A stretch of 64,000 nucleotides of DNA from Glaciecola sp048820975 (GCF_048820975.1 NZ_JBMEUF010000002.1:248001-312000), one strand, 5' to 3'. Shown: positions 54,588 through 64,000, numbered from the stretch's first letter. Notes: generated by a model not told the origin, from the letters alone. A program made the numbers and translations.

Positions 54588-55217
54588 TTAATTGTTACTA
54601 AAAACTTGTACTTGACCAATTCGAGGGTCATACACGAAGCCATTTCCTTCGTTATTAGTTAACGGCTCTTGTGATTGATTCTTTACTGTTTGCATCAAAT
54701 AGTAGTGGCAAACATCATTTCCGCCAGAGCCTGCATTTTGATTCACATTGGTGAAGTATTGAAACTCTTCGGCAATACTTGTATCCCATGTAGAAGTAAT
54801 GGTGGGGGCGCTTTGCATGATCAAATTAAATATACTTTCGCAGTCAAGCTCACTCATTGCGTTATCTTCGCTACTAGCATCATTGTCGAGTTGTCCGGTT
54901 GGGTAACCAGTATCACCGTCTATGCCTACTTCAATGCCTTCAATTGTAATAAATGATTTGTTGTCTGAGCGGTTGTACTGCGGCCTTGCTTCAATTTCCC
55001 ATTGTGCTCGCGCTAAGCCAACACCTGTTGCGAAACCACCAGCTACGCCTTCAACTGTAGAGTCTTCCGCATCTTCAGTGACATTTAAGAATCGAGGGAT
55101 AGCGGTAGCTGCAAGTAGCCCTAAAATGACCACCACAATCACTAACTCGATTAAGGTAAAACCGGCCTCTTGACCCGTTTTTTGATTTTTGAACTTCTTC
55201 GAATGCTTGCGTAGCAT
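54588..55217 (-). CDS. mshB: MSHA pilin-like protein MshB
   Basis: The 209-aa product has a leader ending EAG before FTLIELVIVVVILGLLAATA and a body homologous in plan to MshA with two Cys (ELDCESIF, NDVCHYY). Minor pilin, located between mshF and mshA. It starts 2 nt after mshF. Confidence 0.9.
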   Translation of the reverse strand: MLRKHSKKFKNQKTGQEAGFTLIELVIVVVILGLLAATAIPRFLNVTEDAEDSTVEGVAGGFATGVGLARAQWEIEARPQYNRSDNKSFITIEGIEVGIDGDTGYPTGQLDNDASSEDNAMSELDCESIFNLIMQSAPTITSTWDTSIAEEFQYFTNVNQNAGSGGNDVCHYYLMQTVKNQSQEPLTNNEGNGFVYDPRIGQVQVFSNN

Positions 55218-55219
55218 AT

Positions 55220-55687
55220 CTATTCCACCCTAGTCATTTGTAATTCGCCTGTTTCAGCGAAATATAAGAAAACAAACTGATACAACCTATATTCACAGAC
55301 CACCTCAACATTCTTGGTATCTGTATCTTCATACTTCTTTATCGACGTATTTATATGATTCTCAAGCACTTCTTGCTCAACAAACCAATATAAAAACGTA
55401 GCACACCCTTCATCACTAGGTTCAAACAAAGCTCTACCACTGGTTGAAACATCAATTTCAACAGTCGTATTGACGTGTTCCGGCTGATAGACAATACGGC
55501 TAGGTCTACCTTTATCTTGCCATTGCCAATACAGTTGGGTGATACCCGTGCTCAGGGTGTTCTTCAATCCTATTGCAAGTGTTGCTTGCCAGGCTTGATC
55601 GTCTTTAGTTACTTGGCTTACTAACACCGTTGCTAATATTGCAATTAGTATCAACACCACTAAGAACCGCCACAGTTTAATAGCCAT
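55220..55687 (-). CDS. mshF: MSHA biogenesis protein MshF
   Basis: A protein of about 155 aa with one N-terminal TM helix (WRFLVVLILIAILATVLV) and a small extracytoplasmic domain. Assignment rests on position between mshG and mshB and on the general layout. ATG at 55687 (MAIKLWRF) is just after the mshG stop; a start at 55720 would overlap mshG. Confidence 0.75.
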   Translation of the reverse strand: MAIKLWRFLVVLILIAILATVLVSQVTKDDQAWQATLAIGLKNTLSTGITQLYWQWQDKGRPSRIVYQPEHVNTTVEIDVSTSGRALFEPSDEGCATFLYWFVEQEVLENHINTSIKKYEDTDTKNVEVVCEYRLYQFVFLYFAETGELQMTRVE

Positions 55688-55692
55688 AGGGC

Positions 55693-56922
55693 TTAACTTA
55701 CCGCGCCCATCATGTCCCACATTGGCGTGAAAATACCAAGGGCTAACACCAGCACCATTAACGCTACAATTGATATCAAGATAGGCTCTATTTTTGCGGT
55801 TAAGCTACTTAAATCATAATCAACTTCGCGCTCGTAAAAATCTGATACTTCTTCTAGCAACTCATCAACGCGGCCGGTTTCTTCACCTACACTAATCATT
55901 TGCAGAACCAGCGGCGTAAATAAACTACTGGCATTGGCCACTCGCGTTAGGCTATCGCCTTTCTCAATACGCTTTCGCATATTAATAATAGCTTCACTCA
56001 TAAATGCATTATTTACAGCATCTGCTACTAGGCTAAGTGCGGTTGTAAGCGGAACTCCTGCTTTTAACATCATAGAAAAGCTGCGTGAAAACCTAGCCAA
56101 TAAACTTCTTTCTACAATTGTCCCAATAATCGGCATGGTTATTTTCAAATGATCCCATTTGATTCGGCCTTGATGGGTATCTATATATTGCTTAGTTATA
56201 ACAATTAATACCAAAATAATCGCTAGCAGCACATACCACTGGTTAAGGAAAAAATCAGACATCGCAAGTAAAAAACGGGTTGTGGCAGGAAGCTCACTAC
56301 CAAATTTACTAAACATATCTGCAAATACGGGGATCACCATAATATTCATTATGATTAAGGCCGCTACAATGGCCGCTAATACAAACATTGGATAACGTGT
56401 AGCCGCTTTGATTTGCTTACGTGTAGCTTGTTCTCGCTCCAAGTAACTGGCTAGCTGCAGAAACGCTGAATCTAACTGCCCTGTGTTTTCTCCCACATGC
56501 ACCACGCTCACAAATAGCTGATTAAAAATACTAGGATGTTGGGCAAGAGCCGATGAAAAACTACGACCCTTTTCTAGACTTGTAATAATGTCTTTTAGGG
56601 CCACACGAAGCCGCAAAGACCGAGTAGTTGTAAGGCCTGTTACCGCTCGAATAATAGGGATACCAGCTTTTGTTAAGGAATACATTTGGCGAGCAAATAT
56701 TACGAGTTCGTCAAGGCTCACTTTAGGTGTAAAGAAGTTTACCTCAGCTTCTTTTTTTGGTTTTTCAGCTACACTACCTCCTTTATCTGAAGGCTCAATA
56801 TTAATTGGGATAATACTTCGGCCACTTAGAATTTTTGCAGCACTTTGTATATCAAAAGCGTCTATGTCTCCGCGAATAATATTCCCATCAGCGGCTTTAC
56901 CTGTGTAGTTAAACGAGGGCAT
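55693..56922 (-). CDS. mshG: MSHA inner-membrane platform protein MshG (GspF family)
   Basis: The 409-aa product starts MPSFNYTGKAADGNIIRG and has two GspF repeats (about 75-195 and 275-395), each with the FARQMYSLTKAGIPI / FSRSFSMMLKAGVPL type motif, and three TM helices. It couples the ATPase MshE to pilus growth. Its start shares one base with the mshE stop (TAATG). Confidence 0.95.
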   Translation of the reverse strand: MPSFNYTGKAADGNIIRGDIDAFDIQSAAKILSGRSIIPINIEPSDKGGSVAEKPKKEAEVNFFTPKVSLDELVIFARQMYSLTKAGIPIIRAVTGLTTTRSLRLRVALKDIITSLEKGRSFSSALAQHPSIFNQLFVSVVHVGENTGQLDSAFLQLASYLEREQATRKQIKAATRYPMFVLAAIVAALIIMNIMVIPVFADMFSKFGSELPATTRFLLAMSDFFLNQWYVLLAIILVLIVITKQYIDTHQGRIKWDHLKITMPIIGTIVERSLLARFSRSFSMMLKAGVPLTTALSLVADAVNNAFMSEAIINMRKRIEKGDSLTRVANASSLFTPLVLQMISVGEETGRVDELLEEVSDFYEREVDYDLSSLTAKIEPILISIVALMVLVLALGIFTPMWDMMGAVS

Positions 56923-58784
56923 TAGTCAATGTCCTCTAAGGTGAAAAATCCACCGGGGCTAGGCGAATCTGGCGGCTTGTTATCTTGTTTATTAACGGGC
57001 GTTTGTGAGGCATCTGATGTTACCACTTCACCTTGCGTAGAAGGCTCAGTATTATCAGTGTCGTTACTAACAGAATCTTGCTGGGGTGCATCACTGATAA
57101 ATTCAACCAAACGCATAACTTCATCTAAGCTGGTTATCCCTTGTGTGGCATAATCAAGTGCAGCCATGGCTAAAGAACGGTAGCCCGGCGAGTTGCTTGC
57201 CGCTAAGGTAAACTCGGCCGTGTCATTATTCTTCAAGGCAATCATCATGCTTTCATTAAGTTGTAACAACTCAAATACGCCTATTCGCCCTTTATAGCCA
57301 GTGTAATTGCAGCGCTGGCAACCCTCTCCTTTCTTAAACGCGATACTTTGGATATCCATATTCAAGGTAGAAAGCCACAACTTTTGCTCCGGTTCAGGCG
57401 CCTTAGTATGCGAGCAATTATCACAAAGTTTTCGTACCAAACGTTGGGCCACAATGGCTTTTAACGAACTTGCGACTAAATACCCTGGCGCCCCCATATC
57501 TAATAAGCGAATCGCACTGCTTACTGCGTCATTTGTGTGCAAAGTTGATAGTACTAAGTGCCCTGTAAGAGCGCCGCGCAATCCTATTTCAACGGTTTCA
57601 TGGTCGCGCATTTCGCCTACCATGAGTATGTCTGGGTCTTGGCGTAAGGTTGTTCTGAGTACATTTGAAAATGTTAAATCAATTTTATGATTTACCTGCA
57701 CTTGGTTTATGCGTGGAAGCCTGTATTCAACAGGGTCTTCAACGGTAATAATTTTTGTTTCGGGCTTATTAAGTTCATTTAATGCACCGTACAAAGTGGT
57801 AGTTTTACCGGAGCCGGTAGGCCCCGTTACCAGTATCATGCCATGTGGGCGATGCAGAAGCGTTCTAAAACGCTGCATAATAGATTCGGGCATACCAATT
57901 TGTTCAAGGCTCAAAATGCCCTCAGACTGATCAAGTAAACGTAAAACTACTGATTCACCTTGCTGAACCGGCATAGTCGATACACGAATATCAACCTTTC
58001 TATTTTTAACATCTATTTGGGCGCGGCCATCTTGTGGCAGTCGTTTTTCAGAAATATCTAGGCCCGACATCAATTTAAGCCTAAGTACTAGTGCCGCTGC
58101 AATGTTAGCTTCTTGAATAATGTTTTCTTGCAATACACCATCCACTCGTTGGCGAATGCGCAATTGCTTTTCATCGGGCTCAATATGGATATCAGAGGCT
58201 TTCGCTAGTACCGCATCTTCAAAAATGGATTGCAGTAATTTTGCGACCACATTGTCTTGGTCATCACTTAGGCCACTAGCAAGTTGAAACTCTGTTTCAT
58301 CTTGATATTCATCAGCAAGTTCTTGTGCAAATGAAGCAATTTCTTCCGTTTTACGATAGAAGTTCTCATACGCATCAAACAATTCCGTTTCACTGACCAC
58401 CGCCACTTCAATCTGTTTAGGCAGCTTAGCGCTAAGCTCATCAACGGCATTAATATCAGCGGGATCACTCATACCTACAAGAAGATGATCACCCTTATCT
58501 TCTAGTACTAAAGCTCGATATCTACGCGCTTGAATCTCAGGCAGTAATCGCACCGCATTAGGATTTACTTTAAAGTCTGAAAGTTGTATCAAAGGTACTT
58601 TTAAATGCTGAGAGAGCAATTCTAGTAACTGATACTCCGTTACCAAACCCATGCTAACCAATGTTGCCCCTAATTTACGCCCTGACTGACGCTGCTCACC
58701 TAGGGCCATTTTTAATTGGCTTTCATCTATTAGTTGGTTTTGAACCAGTAAATCACCTAGCCTAACTTTTGTACGCTGCACCAT
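56922..58784 (-). CDS. mshE: MSHA extension ATPase MshE
   Basis: The 620-aa GspE-family ATPase has Walker A GPTGSGKT, GEMRDHETV, STLHTNDA and a zinc tetracysteine (CDNC, CQRC). The N-terminus has two tandem MshEN motifs (RLGDLLVQNQLIDESQLKMA at about 8 and KLGATLVSMGLVTEYQLLEL at about 36). In V. cholerae MshE this motif binds c-di-GMP and activates pilus extension. The C-terminal 55 residues are a low-complexity tail. It overlaps mshN by one base. Confidence 0.95.
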   Translation of the reverse strand: MVQRTKVRLGDLLVQNQLIDESQLKMALGEQRQSGRKLGATLVSMGLVTEYQLLELLSQHLKVPLIQLSDFKVNPNAVRLLPEIQARRYRALVLEDKGDHLLVGMSDPADINAVDELSAKLPKQIEVAVVSETELFDAYENFYRKTEEIASFAQELADEYQDETEFQLASGLSDDQDNVVAKLLQSIFEDAVLAKASDIHIEPDEKQLRIRQRVDGVLQENIIQEANIAAALVLRLKLMSGLDISEKRLPQDGRAQIDVKNRKVDIRVSTMPVQQGESVVLRLLDQSEGILSLEQIGMPESIMQRFRTLLHRPHGMILVTGPTGSGKTTTLYGALNELNKPETKIITVEDPVEYRLPRINQVQVNHKIDLTFSNVLRTTLRQDPDILMVGEMRDHETVEIGLRGALTGHLVLSTLHTNDAVSSAIRLLDMGAPGYLVASSLKAIVAQRLVRKLCDNCSHTKAPEPEQKLWLSTLNMDIQSIAFKKGEGCQRCNYTGYKGRIGVFELLQLNESMMIALKNNDTAEFTLAASNSPGYRSLAMAALDYATQGITSLDEVMRLVEFISDAPQQDSVSNDTDNTEPSTQGEVVTSDASQTPVNKQDNKPPDSPSPGGFFTLEDID

Positions 58785-59830
58785 TAAGAACGCCTCGCCA
58801 ATAAACGAATACGCTGCTCTACAAACGTATCTACCTGCTGAGGAAGTTGTTTCAATGATTTGGCCTGTTCATAAGACGCAATTGCTTCTTCACCAAGCTT
58901 TTGCTTATCTAAACTTACACCAAGCCCAAGCCACCATTTTGCTTCTTTTGGATTTCGATTCACCAACAATTGGTAATCCCCTTGTGCGAGCTGATATTCA
59001 CCAATACTTTCGGCAAGCGCCGCTCTAAAACTTAACAATTCATCACTGGCTAGCGTATGGTGAGGATGCGCTTTGAGAGTATCTAGTGCCGCAGTATTTT
59101 TACCTGCTCTATAATGAATCCGAGCTAACATTAAACGGCTACTTGAATCTGCCGGAGCTTGCACTAGTGCTTCTAATAACACTTGCTGAGCAGCCTGAAA
59201 TTTTTGTTTCGAAAATAGCATCGCCGCAAGTTGCTTGCGCGTGCGTAAGTCTTCCGGCGCCAATTCTATAATTTTCTGTAAGCTAGCAACTACTGCCTGT
59301 TCATCACCTTTCTCTGATGCGTGATGCGCTTGAGCACGCAGCTGAGACAAACGCCCTTTTGAACCATCACTTGGTTTAATATCAAGTTGGGTGTTTTGCT
59401 CGCCATTACTCAGTGTATTTGTTTCTTGCGTATTTCCCTGCGCGCTACCTGATTTACTAAAAAACGATACCGGGGCTGGCGTTTTGTTCACTTCGGGGGC
59501 TGGATTGTTGCTTACCATTATTGCTTGCTGTTTTACATTTTTCTGCTCAGCTTCAAACGTACTTTTATTTTGCCCCCCTTGCTCAACTTGCGCTATTTTA
59601 TCGCCTTTGTCTGGGTCATAAAGCATCTGTTCTGTTTTTGTAGCAGGGCGTGATGAGCTGTGATCAATCTCAACAAAATTACTTAGAACGGCAACAATAC
59701 AACACACACTCAGCACACCAATGCTCAACCACAAAAACTTATTACTTTTGGGCGGTACATAATTGGCATTGCTTTGTACTTGATGGGGGCGATTTTCTAA
59801 ATCGCTCAACATCTTATTGACTACACTCAT
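58784..59830 (-). CDS. mshN: MSHA biogenesis protein MshN (TPR)
   Basis: The 348-aa product has a short cytoplasmic start (MSVVNKMLSDLENR), one TM helix (about 32-52), a polar Gln/Asn/Ser-rich linker (about 60-150) and TPR repeats (about 160-340). It probably scaffolds the machine together with MshM and MshL. It overlaps mshM by 4 bp (ATGA). Confidence 0.88.
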   Translation of the reverse strand: MSVVNKMLSDLENRPHQVQSNANYVPPKSNKFLWLSIGVLSVCCIVAVLSNFVEIDHSSSRPATKTEQMLYDPDKGDKIAQVEQGGQNKSTFEAEQKNVKQQAIMVSNNPAPEVNKTPAPVSFFSKSGSAQGNTQETNTLSNGEQNTQLDIKPSDGSKGRLSQLRAQAHHASEKGDEQAVVASLQKIIELAPEDLRTRKQLAAMLFSKQKFQAAQQVLLEALVQAPADSSSRLMLARIHYRAGKNTAALDTLKAHPHHTLASDELLSFRAALAESIGEYQLAQGDYQLLVNRNPKEAKWWLGLGVSLDKQKLGEEAIASYEQAKSLKQLPQQVDTFVEQRIRLLARRS

Positions 59831-60780
59831 TTACGCCACTCCGCTACTAAGCTTAGTAAATCTTGGTAGGGTAAACTTAAGTCGCCATGGATATACACAC
59901 CGGTTGCTACAATTGCGCAAGTGGCCACAGGAAGCGTCCATGCTAGCCAAGGTGTTTGCGGTATCTTACTAGCAGCTTCGGTATCTTGTGCGGCTAACTT
60001 AATATGTTTGCTGCTAACTTTGTTTTTGCCCTCTCCAAACGCAAGCATCAAGGCTTTATGGCAAATCGTGTTAACTAGTCGGGGCGTACCCTCACTCGCT
60101 GTATTTAAATGTTTGCAAATACGTTTGCTAAACAGCACTTGTTCTTTGGCGTATCCCGCTACTCCCATTCTATGATTCACATATTGAAATATTTGGTCGG
60201 TATTCATTTTTGACAAATGGTAAGAAAACGTAATCCGTTGTCTTAACTGGCGAAGTTCTGGTTTCGCTATTTTTTCATTTAACTCGGGCTGCCCAAAAAG
60301 CACCACTTGCATTAATTTAGATGACTCGGTTTCCAAGTTAGTCATTAAGCGTAGCGCTTCAATACTCTCGTCTGGCAGCGCTTGTGCTTCATCAATAATA
60401 AGCACAACTGCTTGACCCGATTTGCGTATATCAACCAAGCGCTCTTGAATAGCCTGCGTAAATTCTTGCTGATCACTGCCAATAGGCAAATCTACTTGCA
60501 GTTCACTTGCCACCGCGTGTCGCAGCTCTTTAGGAGAAAGATATGGGTTTGGGATATAGGCTGTCACAAAGCCTTTTGGCATTTCATTTAGCAATTTTCG
60601 GCATACAAGGGTTTTACCCGTGCCTACTTCGCCAGTTACTTTTATAAACCCCTCACCAGAAAACAGTGCGGTTTGCAGCACTTTTAACGCTTCATTGTGG
60701 CTAGGTAGGCCAAAAAAGAATTGCGTGTTAGGCGTTAATGTAAAAGGTAACTCTCGAATGCCAAAATGATATAAATACAT
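59827..60780 (-). CDS. mshM: MSHA biogenesis ATPase MshM (ExeA family)
   Basis: The 317-aa product has an AAA+ domain with GEVGTGKT (Walker A) and VVLIIDEAQALP (Walker B), the start MYLYHFGIRELPFTLTPNTQ typical of ExeA/GspA ATPases, and a C-terminal TM helix (about 275-295). ExeA-type proteins help place the secretin through peptidoglycan. It starts 3 nt after mshL. Confidence 0.92.
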   Translation of the reverse strand: MYLYHFGIRELPFTLTPNTQFFFGLPSHNEALKVLQTALFSGEGFIKVTGEVGTGKTLVCRKLLNEMPKGFVTAYIPNPYLSPKELRHAVASELQVDLPIGSDQQEFTQAIQERLVDIRKSGQAVVLIIDEAQALPDESIEALRLMTNLETESSKLMQVVLFGQPELNEKIAKPELRQLRQRITFSYHLSKMNTDQIFQYVNHRMGVAGYAKEQVLFSKRICKHLNTASEGTPRLVNTICHKALMLAFGEGKNKVSSKHIKLAAQDTEAASKIPQTPWLAWTLPVATCAIVATGVYIHGDLSLPYQDLLSLVAEWRK

Positions 60781-60783
60781 ACC

Positions 60784-62457
60784 TTACTCCACGTAGAGCC
60801 AATCGGCCATTTGTGCTCGACTGCTTTCAAGCTGTTGCTGCCAAGTATTTACACCAACCACCGTTGGTTTAAGTAAAATAATAAGTTCTTTTTTCGTTTC
60901 AACTTCACTTACATTCTGGAACATGCCACCTAAGAATGGAATGTCACCAAGTAAAGGCGTTTTAGAAACTTCTTCACTTTTTACTGATTGCATGAGCCCG
61001 CCAATCACCACTATTTCGCCTGAATTTGCGCGAATAATTGTGTCAGACTCACGAATAGTACTTTGTGCCAAAGGCAAGATGTATTGCTCAGCATCTAGCG
61101 TTACAATTTTTTCCTGCTCTTCAGTTTCAATTACCGAAGGATGGATATGTAATAAAATACTGCCGTTTTTATCAATTTGCGGTGTTACATCAAGTGCAAT
61201 ACCTGAGAAAAATGGAGTTAACTCAATGTTAGGCATCACCGAAGTAGAGGTTGATGTAATGGTATTCTGGCTTGATATTTCAGTCACAAAATACTCATCG
61301 TCACCTACTTTAATTACCGCTTTTTGATTATTAACCGCCGTTACTCGCGGGCTTGATAATACCTGTACATTGCCCTGCGTAGATAAAAGATTAAGCACAC
61401 CTGAGAAGTCTTTATTCGAGAAGCTAAGGCTTGATATTCCACCTAAGGCTGAAGTAATAGTGTTACCTAGTATGCCTCCCGAACTGGAATACGTTAAATC
61501 GGTGCTACCAAGGTTTGCGGTAATTTCATTCCAATCAATCCCTTGTTGAAACGAATCACTTAAAGATACTTCCAAAATTCGCGCTTCAATAATCACTTGG
61601 CGCGTTAAATTTTGCTCAGACGTATGTAAAAACTCTCTTATTGTTTTCAGTTCATCCGGCAACGCTTTTACAGTCACAAGCCCTGCTTGCGGCGAAACTA
61701 AAATGCTTCGCCCTGCGCTGTCACCCAGCATAGTGGTTAAACTCTCTTCCAAGTTTTCCCAAAAGTTAGTTTGGCTACTGGTGCTTATTGATGTGCCATT
61801 ACTATTGCCGCTGTTGCTTGAATTTAAATTGCCTGAACTACTGTTGCCGGTAAAGTTATTCACACCGCTACTACTATTACTGCTATTGCTGTTGTTACTT
61901 GCTTGAGAAACACCGCCCGAAATGATACTTGTTTGTGTGGCTCCATCGCGCTGCATCATCAAGTAGTTAACCGCGAAGGTTTCGGTGCGTAAACCAGCTG
62001 GATAAATTCGGTAAATGGTTTCTAATTTTTCAACATGGTAACCGTACATGTCAGTAATAAGTGAGAACACTTGGTCAAGTGTTACTTGCTTTAAATTTAA
62101 AGTGATGTTGCCGCTCACGCTCGGATGAATTGCCACCGAGAACGGAGTGTCTTTTACTAAGCCGGCAAAGAAACTTAATGCGTCTACTGCGTTGGCGTTA
62201 ATATCATAACGTTCCGCAGCAAGTACGGCACTGGTGCTAGTATTTGCCTGTTCATTCTGCAGCAAAGTACTTGATACGTATTCAGGCGTTTGCGTAAGTG
62301 CGTCTTGTTTTTGGTCAAGCTCTTGTTGCTTAGCTTGAGCCGCAATCTCTGTTGCTAAATAATCTTCAACGTGGCTGCTTTTAGGAGAACTGCAACTAAA
62401 AAGCAAACAGCTTGAAGCAAAACAAAAGACCACTTGTTTTGAGGAAATATAACTCAT
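60784..62457 (-). CDS. mshL: MSHA secretin MshL
   Basis: The 557-aa lipoprotein (lipobox LLFSC, Cys at about 22) has an STN-like/N domain (about 95-160), a Ser/Asn/Gly low-complexity linker (about 180-228), a secretin N-domain (about 230-300) and the C-terminal secretin pore (about 310-545; VQVLSSPRVTAVNNQKAVIKVGDDEYF and GLMQSVKSEEVSKTPLLGDIPFLGGMF blocks). It forms the outer-membrane gate for the pilus. It overlaps mshK by 4 bp. Confidence 0.94.
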   Translation of the reverse strand: MSYISSKQVVFCFASSCLLFSCSSPKSSHVEDYLATEIAAQAKQQELDQKQDALTQTPEYVSSTLLQNEQANTSTSAVLAAERYDINANAVDALSFFAGLVKDTPFSVAIHPSVSGNITLNLKQVTLDQVFSLITDMYGYHVEKLETIYRIYPAGLRTETFAVNYLMMQRDGATQTSIISGGVSQASNNSNSSNSSSGVNNFTGNSSSGNLNSSNSGNSNGTSISTSSQTNFWENLEESLTTMLGDSAGRSILVSPQAGLVTVKALPDELKTIREFLHTSEQNLTRQVIIEARILEVSLSDSFQQGIDWNEITANLGSTDLTYSSSGGILGNTITSALGGISSLSFSNKDFSGVLNLLSTQGNVQVLSSPRVTAVNNQKAVIKVGDDEYFVTEISSQNTITSTSTSVMPNIELTPFFSGIALDVTPQIDKNGSILLHIHPSVIETEEQEKIVTLDAEQYILPLAQSTIRESDTIIRANSGEIVVIGGLMQSVKSEEVSKTPLLGDIPFLGGMFQNVSEVETKKELIILLKPTVVGVNTWQQQLESSRAQMADWLYVE

Positions 62458-62855
62458 TTTTGCACCTGTGTTTTTACGTTATTCGTGCTGAATAGTTCTA
62501 GCACCATAGCCTCTTGTGAGGTTTCTGTGTCTTCTAGGATCATGTTTGTTGGCGTAATTTTAAGTACTCGCTTGCTGGCAATAACATCGTTAGTCGCTAC
62601 TACCTGTCCATTCACTACGGCATAGTAATTATTGTTACGATTAAAAATCGCAGTTAAGCTAAAGCCACTATCTTGCTTCTCTGGCTCATCAAGCATCTGT
62701 GCTTTTTTTACGGGTTTAGTAGGATCTTTTTTGCCACTGCTAAACTTTCCATTCGGCAAAGCTTGTGCGCCTATTTGAGTTAACAGCAACACTGAAGTTA
62801 GCCCTGAAACCAGCCACTTTCGTTTACCAAACAACATTTTCAAGTTAATAAACAC
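62454..62855 (-). CDS. mshK: MSHA biogenesis protein MshK (PilP-like)
   Basis: The 133-aa product has a signal-like helix (about 15-33) and a small beta domain (SGFSLTAIFNRNNNYYAVVNGQVV) of GspC/PilP type, ending EDTETSQEAMVLELF. It should link platform and secretin in the periplasm. GTG at 62855 has GAGG 9 nt upstream; ATG at 62837 is an alternative. It overlaps mshJ by 11 bp. Confidence 0.82.
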   Translation of the reverse strand: MFINLKMLFGKRKWLVSGLTSVLLLTQIGAQALPNGKFSSGKKDPTKPVKKAQMLDEPEKQDSGFSLTAIFNRNNNYYAVVNGQVVATNDVIASKRVLKITPTNMILEDTETSQEAMVLELFSTNNVKTQVQK

Positions 62856-63510
62856 TGATAAACGCCTCGCTAGTACTTAAGGTAAAGAGTGAAAGCGTGG
62901 TAGTGGCTTTCGGATGTTCTTGAACCTTGTAAGTTAAATTTTGCCAGTACAATTTGAATGGCAGCGATTCTGCCGCAAATAGAAAGTCTCGGGTGGCGAA
63001 AAAGCCGCCCTCAAACACTATTTCAATGCCGTGCTTAAATATGGGCATAGCGTTTGGGTCTTCTGAAAATACAAGTTGCGGCGCTATTGAAGTAACCGTC
63101 AGCACTTGCAATTTATCGGTTTGTTCGAACAACTGGTTTAATAAGCTAGGCATAGTTTCGGGTGCAATAAGTTGCGATAGTTCACCATCAAATTCCGCGT
63201 CTAACTTTGCTAAGCGAGCTGATAAACCTTTTATTTGTAATTTAATATTAGCGTTAGGGTCAACTTTCGCATCGCGCTCTAATTCTGAAAGGCTGGCCTG
63301 TACCATTACAACTTGTCTGTCTAAACTTTTGATTTGGCTTTGCTGCTTTTGGATATCCAAATAAAGGGGTTCAATAAAAAGAAGAAAAGCCACAACCATA
63401 ATTGTGATGGGAATGCCCCAAAACAATAAAGTTTGCTCTCTTGCTTCAAGCTCATCAAAGCGATGTTCTAACTGCCCCAGCATGCCCACATTAGACGTAG
63501 AATTACTCAT
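62845..63510 (-). CDS. mshJ: MSHA biogenesis protein MshJ (PilO-like)
   Basis: A protein of about 221 aa with one TM helix (about 29-50), a periplasmic coiled coil (QKQQSQIKSLDRQVVMVQAS) and a ferredoxin-like domain, as in PilO. ATG at 63510 has AGGAG 9 nt upstream and overlaps the stop of the mshI gene. It should form the alignment complex with the PilN-like protein. Confidence 0.84.
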   Translation of the reverse strand: MSNSTSNVGMLGQLEHRFDELEAREQTLLFWGIPITIMVVAFLLFIEPLYLDIQKQQSQIKSLDRQVVMVQASLSELERDAKVDPNANIKLQIKGLSARLAKLDAEFDGELSQLIAPETMPSLLNQLFEQTDKLQVLTVTSIAPQLVFSEDPNAMPIFKHGIEIVFEGGFFATRDFLFAAESLPFKLYWQNLTYKVQEHPKATTTLSLFTLSTSEAFISVY

Positions 63511-64000
63511 ATACAGCCTCTCCTGTATTTTGCGTTGCAGCATCTTCTGCAGCTTTAGCAGGCGTACTTATTAGCTCAAAATTAAGCCCGTCTTCTTCTC
63601 GCATTACTCGCGCAAGATCAAACTTTTGACCTTTAAAAAATTCCGTATTACTTAATTTGTCTATCCATTTAGGCAAGGCATTTGGGGTTTCCAATTTACC
63701 GTTAAAGCTCAAAGCCCCTGGGCTAATGGTGAAATTTTCTAACCACAAATCAGTAGCGTGTGCCTTAGAAAGGTCATCGAACATATTAGAAAATGAGCGC
63801 TGCTGAAGTGAACTAAGCTGTTTAACATTTGCCAACAACCTACTTTTCTCTTGGCTTTGCGTCATTAAGTTTGCCAGTTTCACTTCAAGTGAGGCGTCGG
63901 CTTTTCGGCTAGTTAAGGTTTCGGTTAAGGCTTGAAGACGTTCTTGTTGGCTTTCAATATTTGCTTTTTTTTCGGCCACTAGCGCATCTACATTTCCTTG
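63503..64000 (-). CDS. mshI: MSHA biogenesis protein MshI, PilN-like part (cut by window edge)
   Basis: The frame is open to the right edge, giving at least 165 C-terminal residues. It shows a coiled coil (ESQQERLQALTETL) and a PilN-type C-terminal domain (LWLENFTISPGALSFNGKLE). The transmembrane start must lie beyond 64000. In many relatives mshI is split into PilM-like and PilN-like genes; this piece is the latter. It overlaps mshJ by 8 bp. Confidence 0.8.
   Translation of the reverse strand, partial: QGNVDALVAEKKANIESQQERLQALTETLTSRKADASLEVKLANLMTQSQEKSRLLANVKQLSSLQQRSFSNMFDDLSKAHATDLWLENFTISPGALSFNGKLETPNALPKWIDKLSNTEFFKGQKFDLARVMREEDGLNFELISTPAKAAEDAATQNTGEAVYE

Noticed and set aside
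61775..61925. Ser/Asn repeat in mshL as a possible mobile or CRISPR-like repeat
   Set aside because: The short AAT/AGC-type codon repeats are a protein linker between secretin domains; no regular repeat-spacer pattern exists.

Overview
This is a moderately AT-rich, densely coded segment of a gammaproteobacterial chromosome. The evidence is a complete S10 ribosomal operon, the gene order mreB-mreC-mreD-maf-rng-yhdP-nitrilase-tldD next to an MSHA pilus cluster (as in Vibrio, Shewanella and Alteromonas relatives), an SOS-type yebG with a canonical gammaproteobacterial LexA box, and many cyclic-di-GMP and two-component proteins. A marine member of the Alteromonadales (Alteromonas/Glaciecola-like) is the best guess. 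That placement is inference from gene content and order, not from a phylogeny.

Left part (1-13.6 kb). A truncated M14 carboxypeptidase is followed by a polyhydroxyalkanoate (PHA) module: the regulator phaR, two phasins (one with a long histone-like Lys/Ala tail) and the intracellular depolymerase phaZ. Two near-identical motifs, TTGC-N3-GCAGCAA, flank a good promoter in front of the phasins and are probably PhaR operators. A minus-strand chaperone/usher locus follows (one DUF4402-like subunit, a PapD-like chaperone and a long usher), then an 880-base AT-rich gap, an MltB-type lytic transglycosylase, the PHA-pathway reductase phaB, purU and a CSS-EAL phosphodiesterase.

Middle part (13.8-29.7 kb). 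This region is rich in signalling and secretion genes: a lipoprotein M3 oligopeptidase, a divergent Kdo-transferase-like protein coupled to a PAS-rich hybrid histidine kinase, a sigma-54 activator carrying a degenerate GGDEF domain, a beta-propeller diguanylate cyclase, a secreted subtilase with seven His-Trp repeats at its C-terminus, and a lone GspC-like PDZ protein.

S10 operon and flank (29.7-39.9 kb). The 11-gene operon rpsJ to rpsQ runs on the minus strand from a strong promoter with a GC-rich discriminator and a leader of about 260 nt. It ends at a terminator, and neither the str operon nor the spc operon is adjacent. Beyond it lie an orphan GAF-GspE ATPase, a fused sensor/receiver/AraC regulator and yebG.

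Right part (39.9-64 kb). A metallo-beta-lactamase-fold hydrolase converges on a long minus-strand series. Its upstream block is the MSHA cluster (PilN-like mshI, then mshJ K L M N E G F B A C D O P; no mshQ). It is followed by mreBCD and the tightly overlapping maf, rng, yhdP, nitrilase and tldD genes. MshE carries the tandem MshEN motif for c-di-GMP, which may link the pilus to the c-di-GMP enzymes elsewhere in the window. No rRNA, tRNA, CRISPR array, insertion sequence or prophage was seen.
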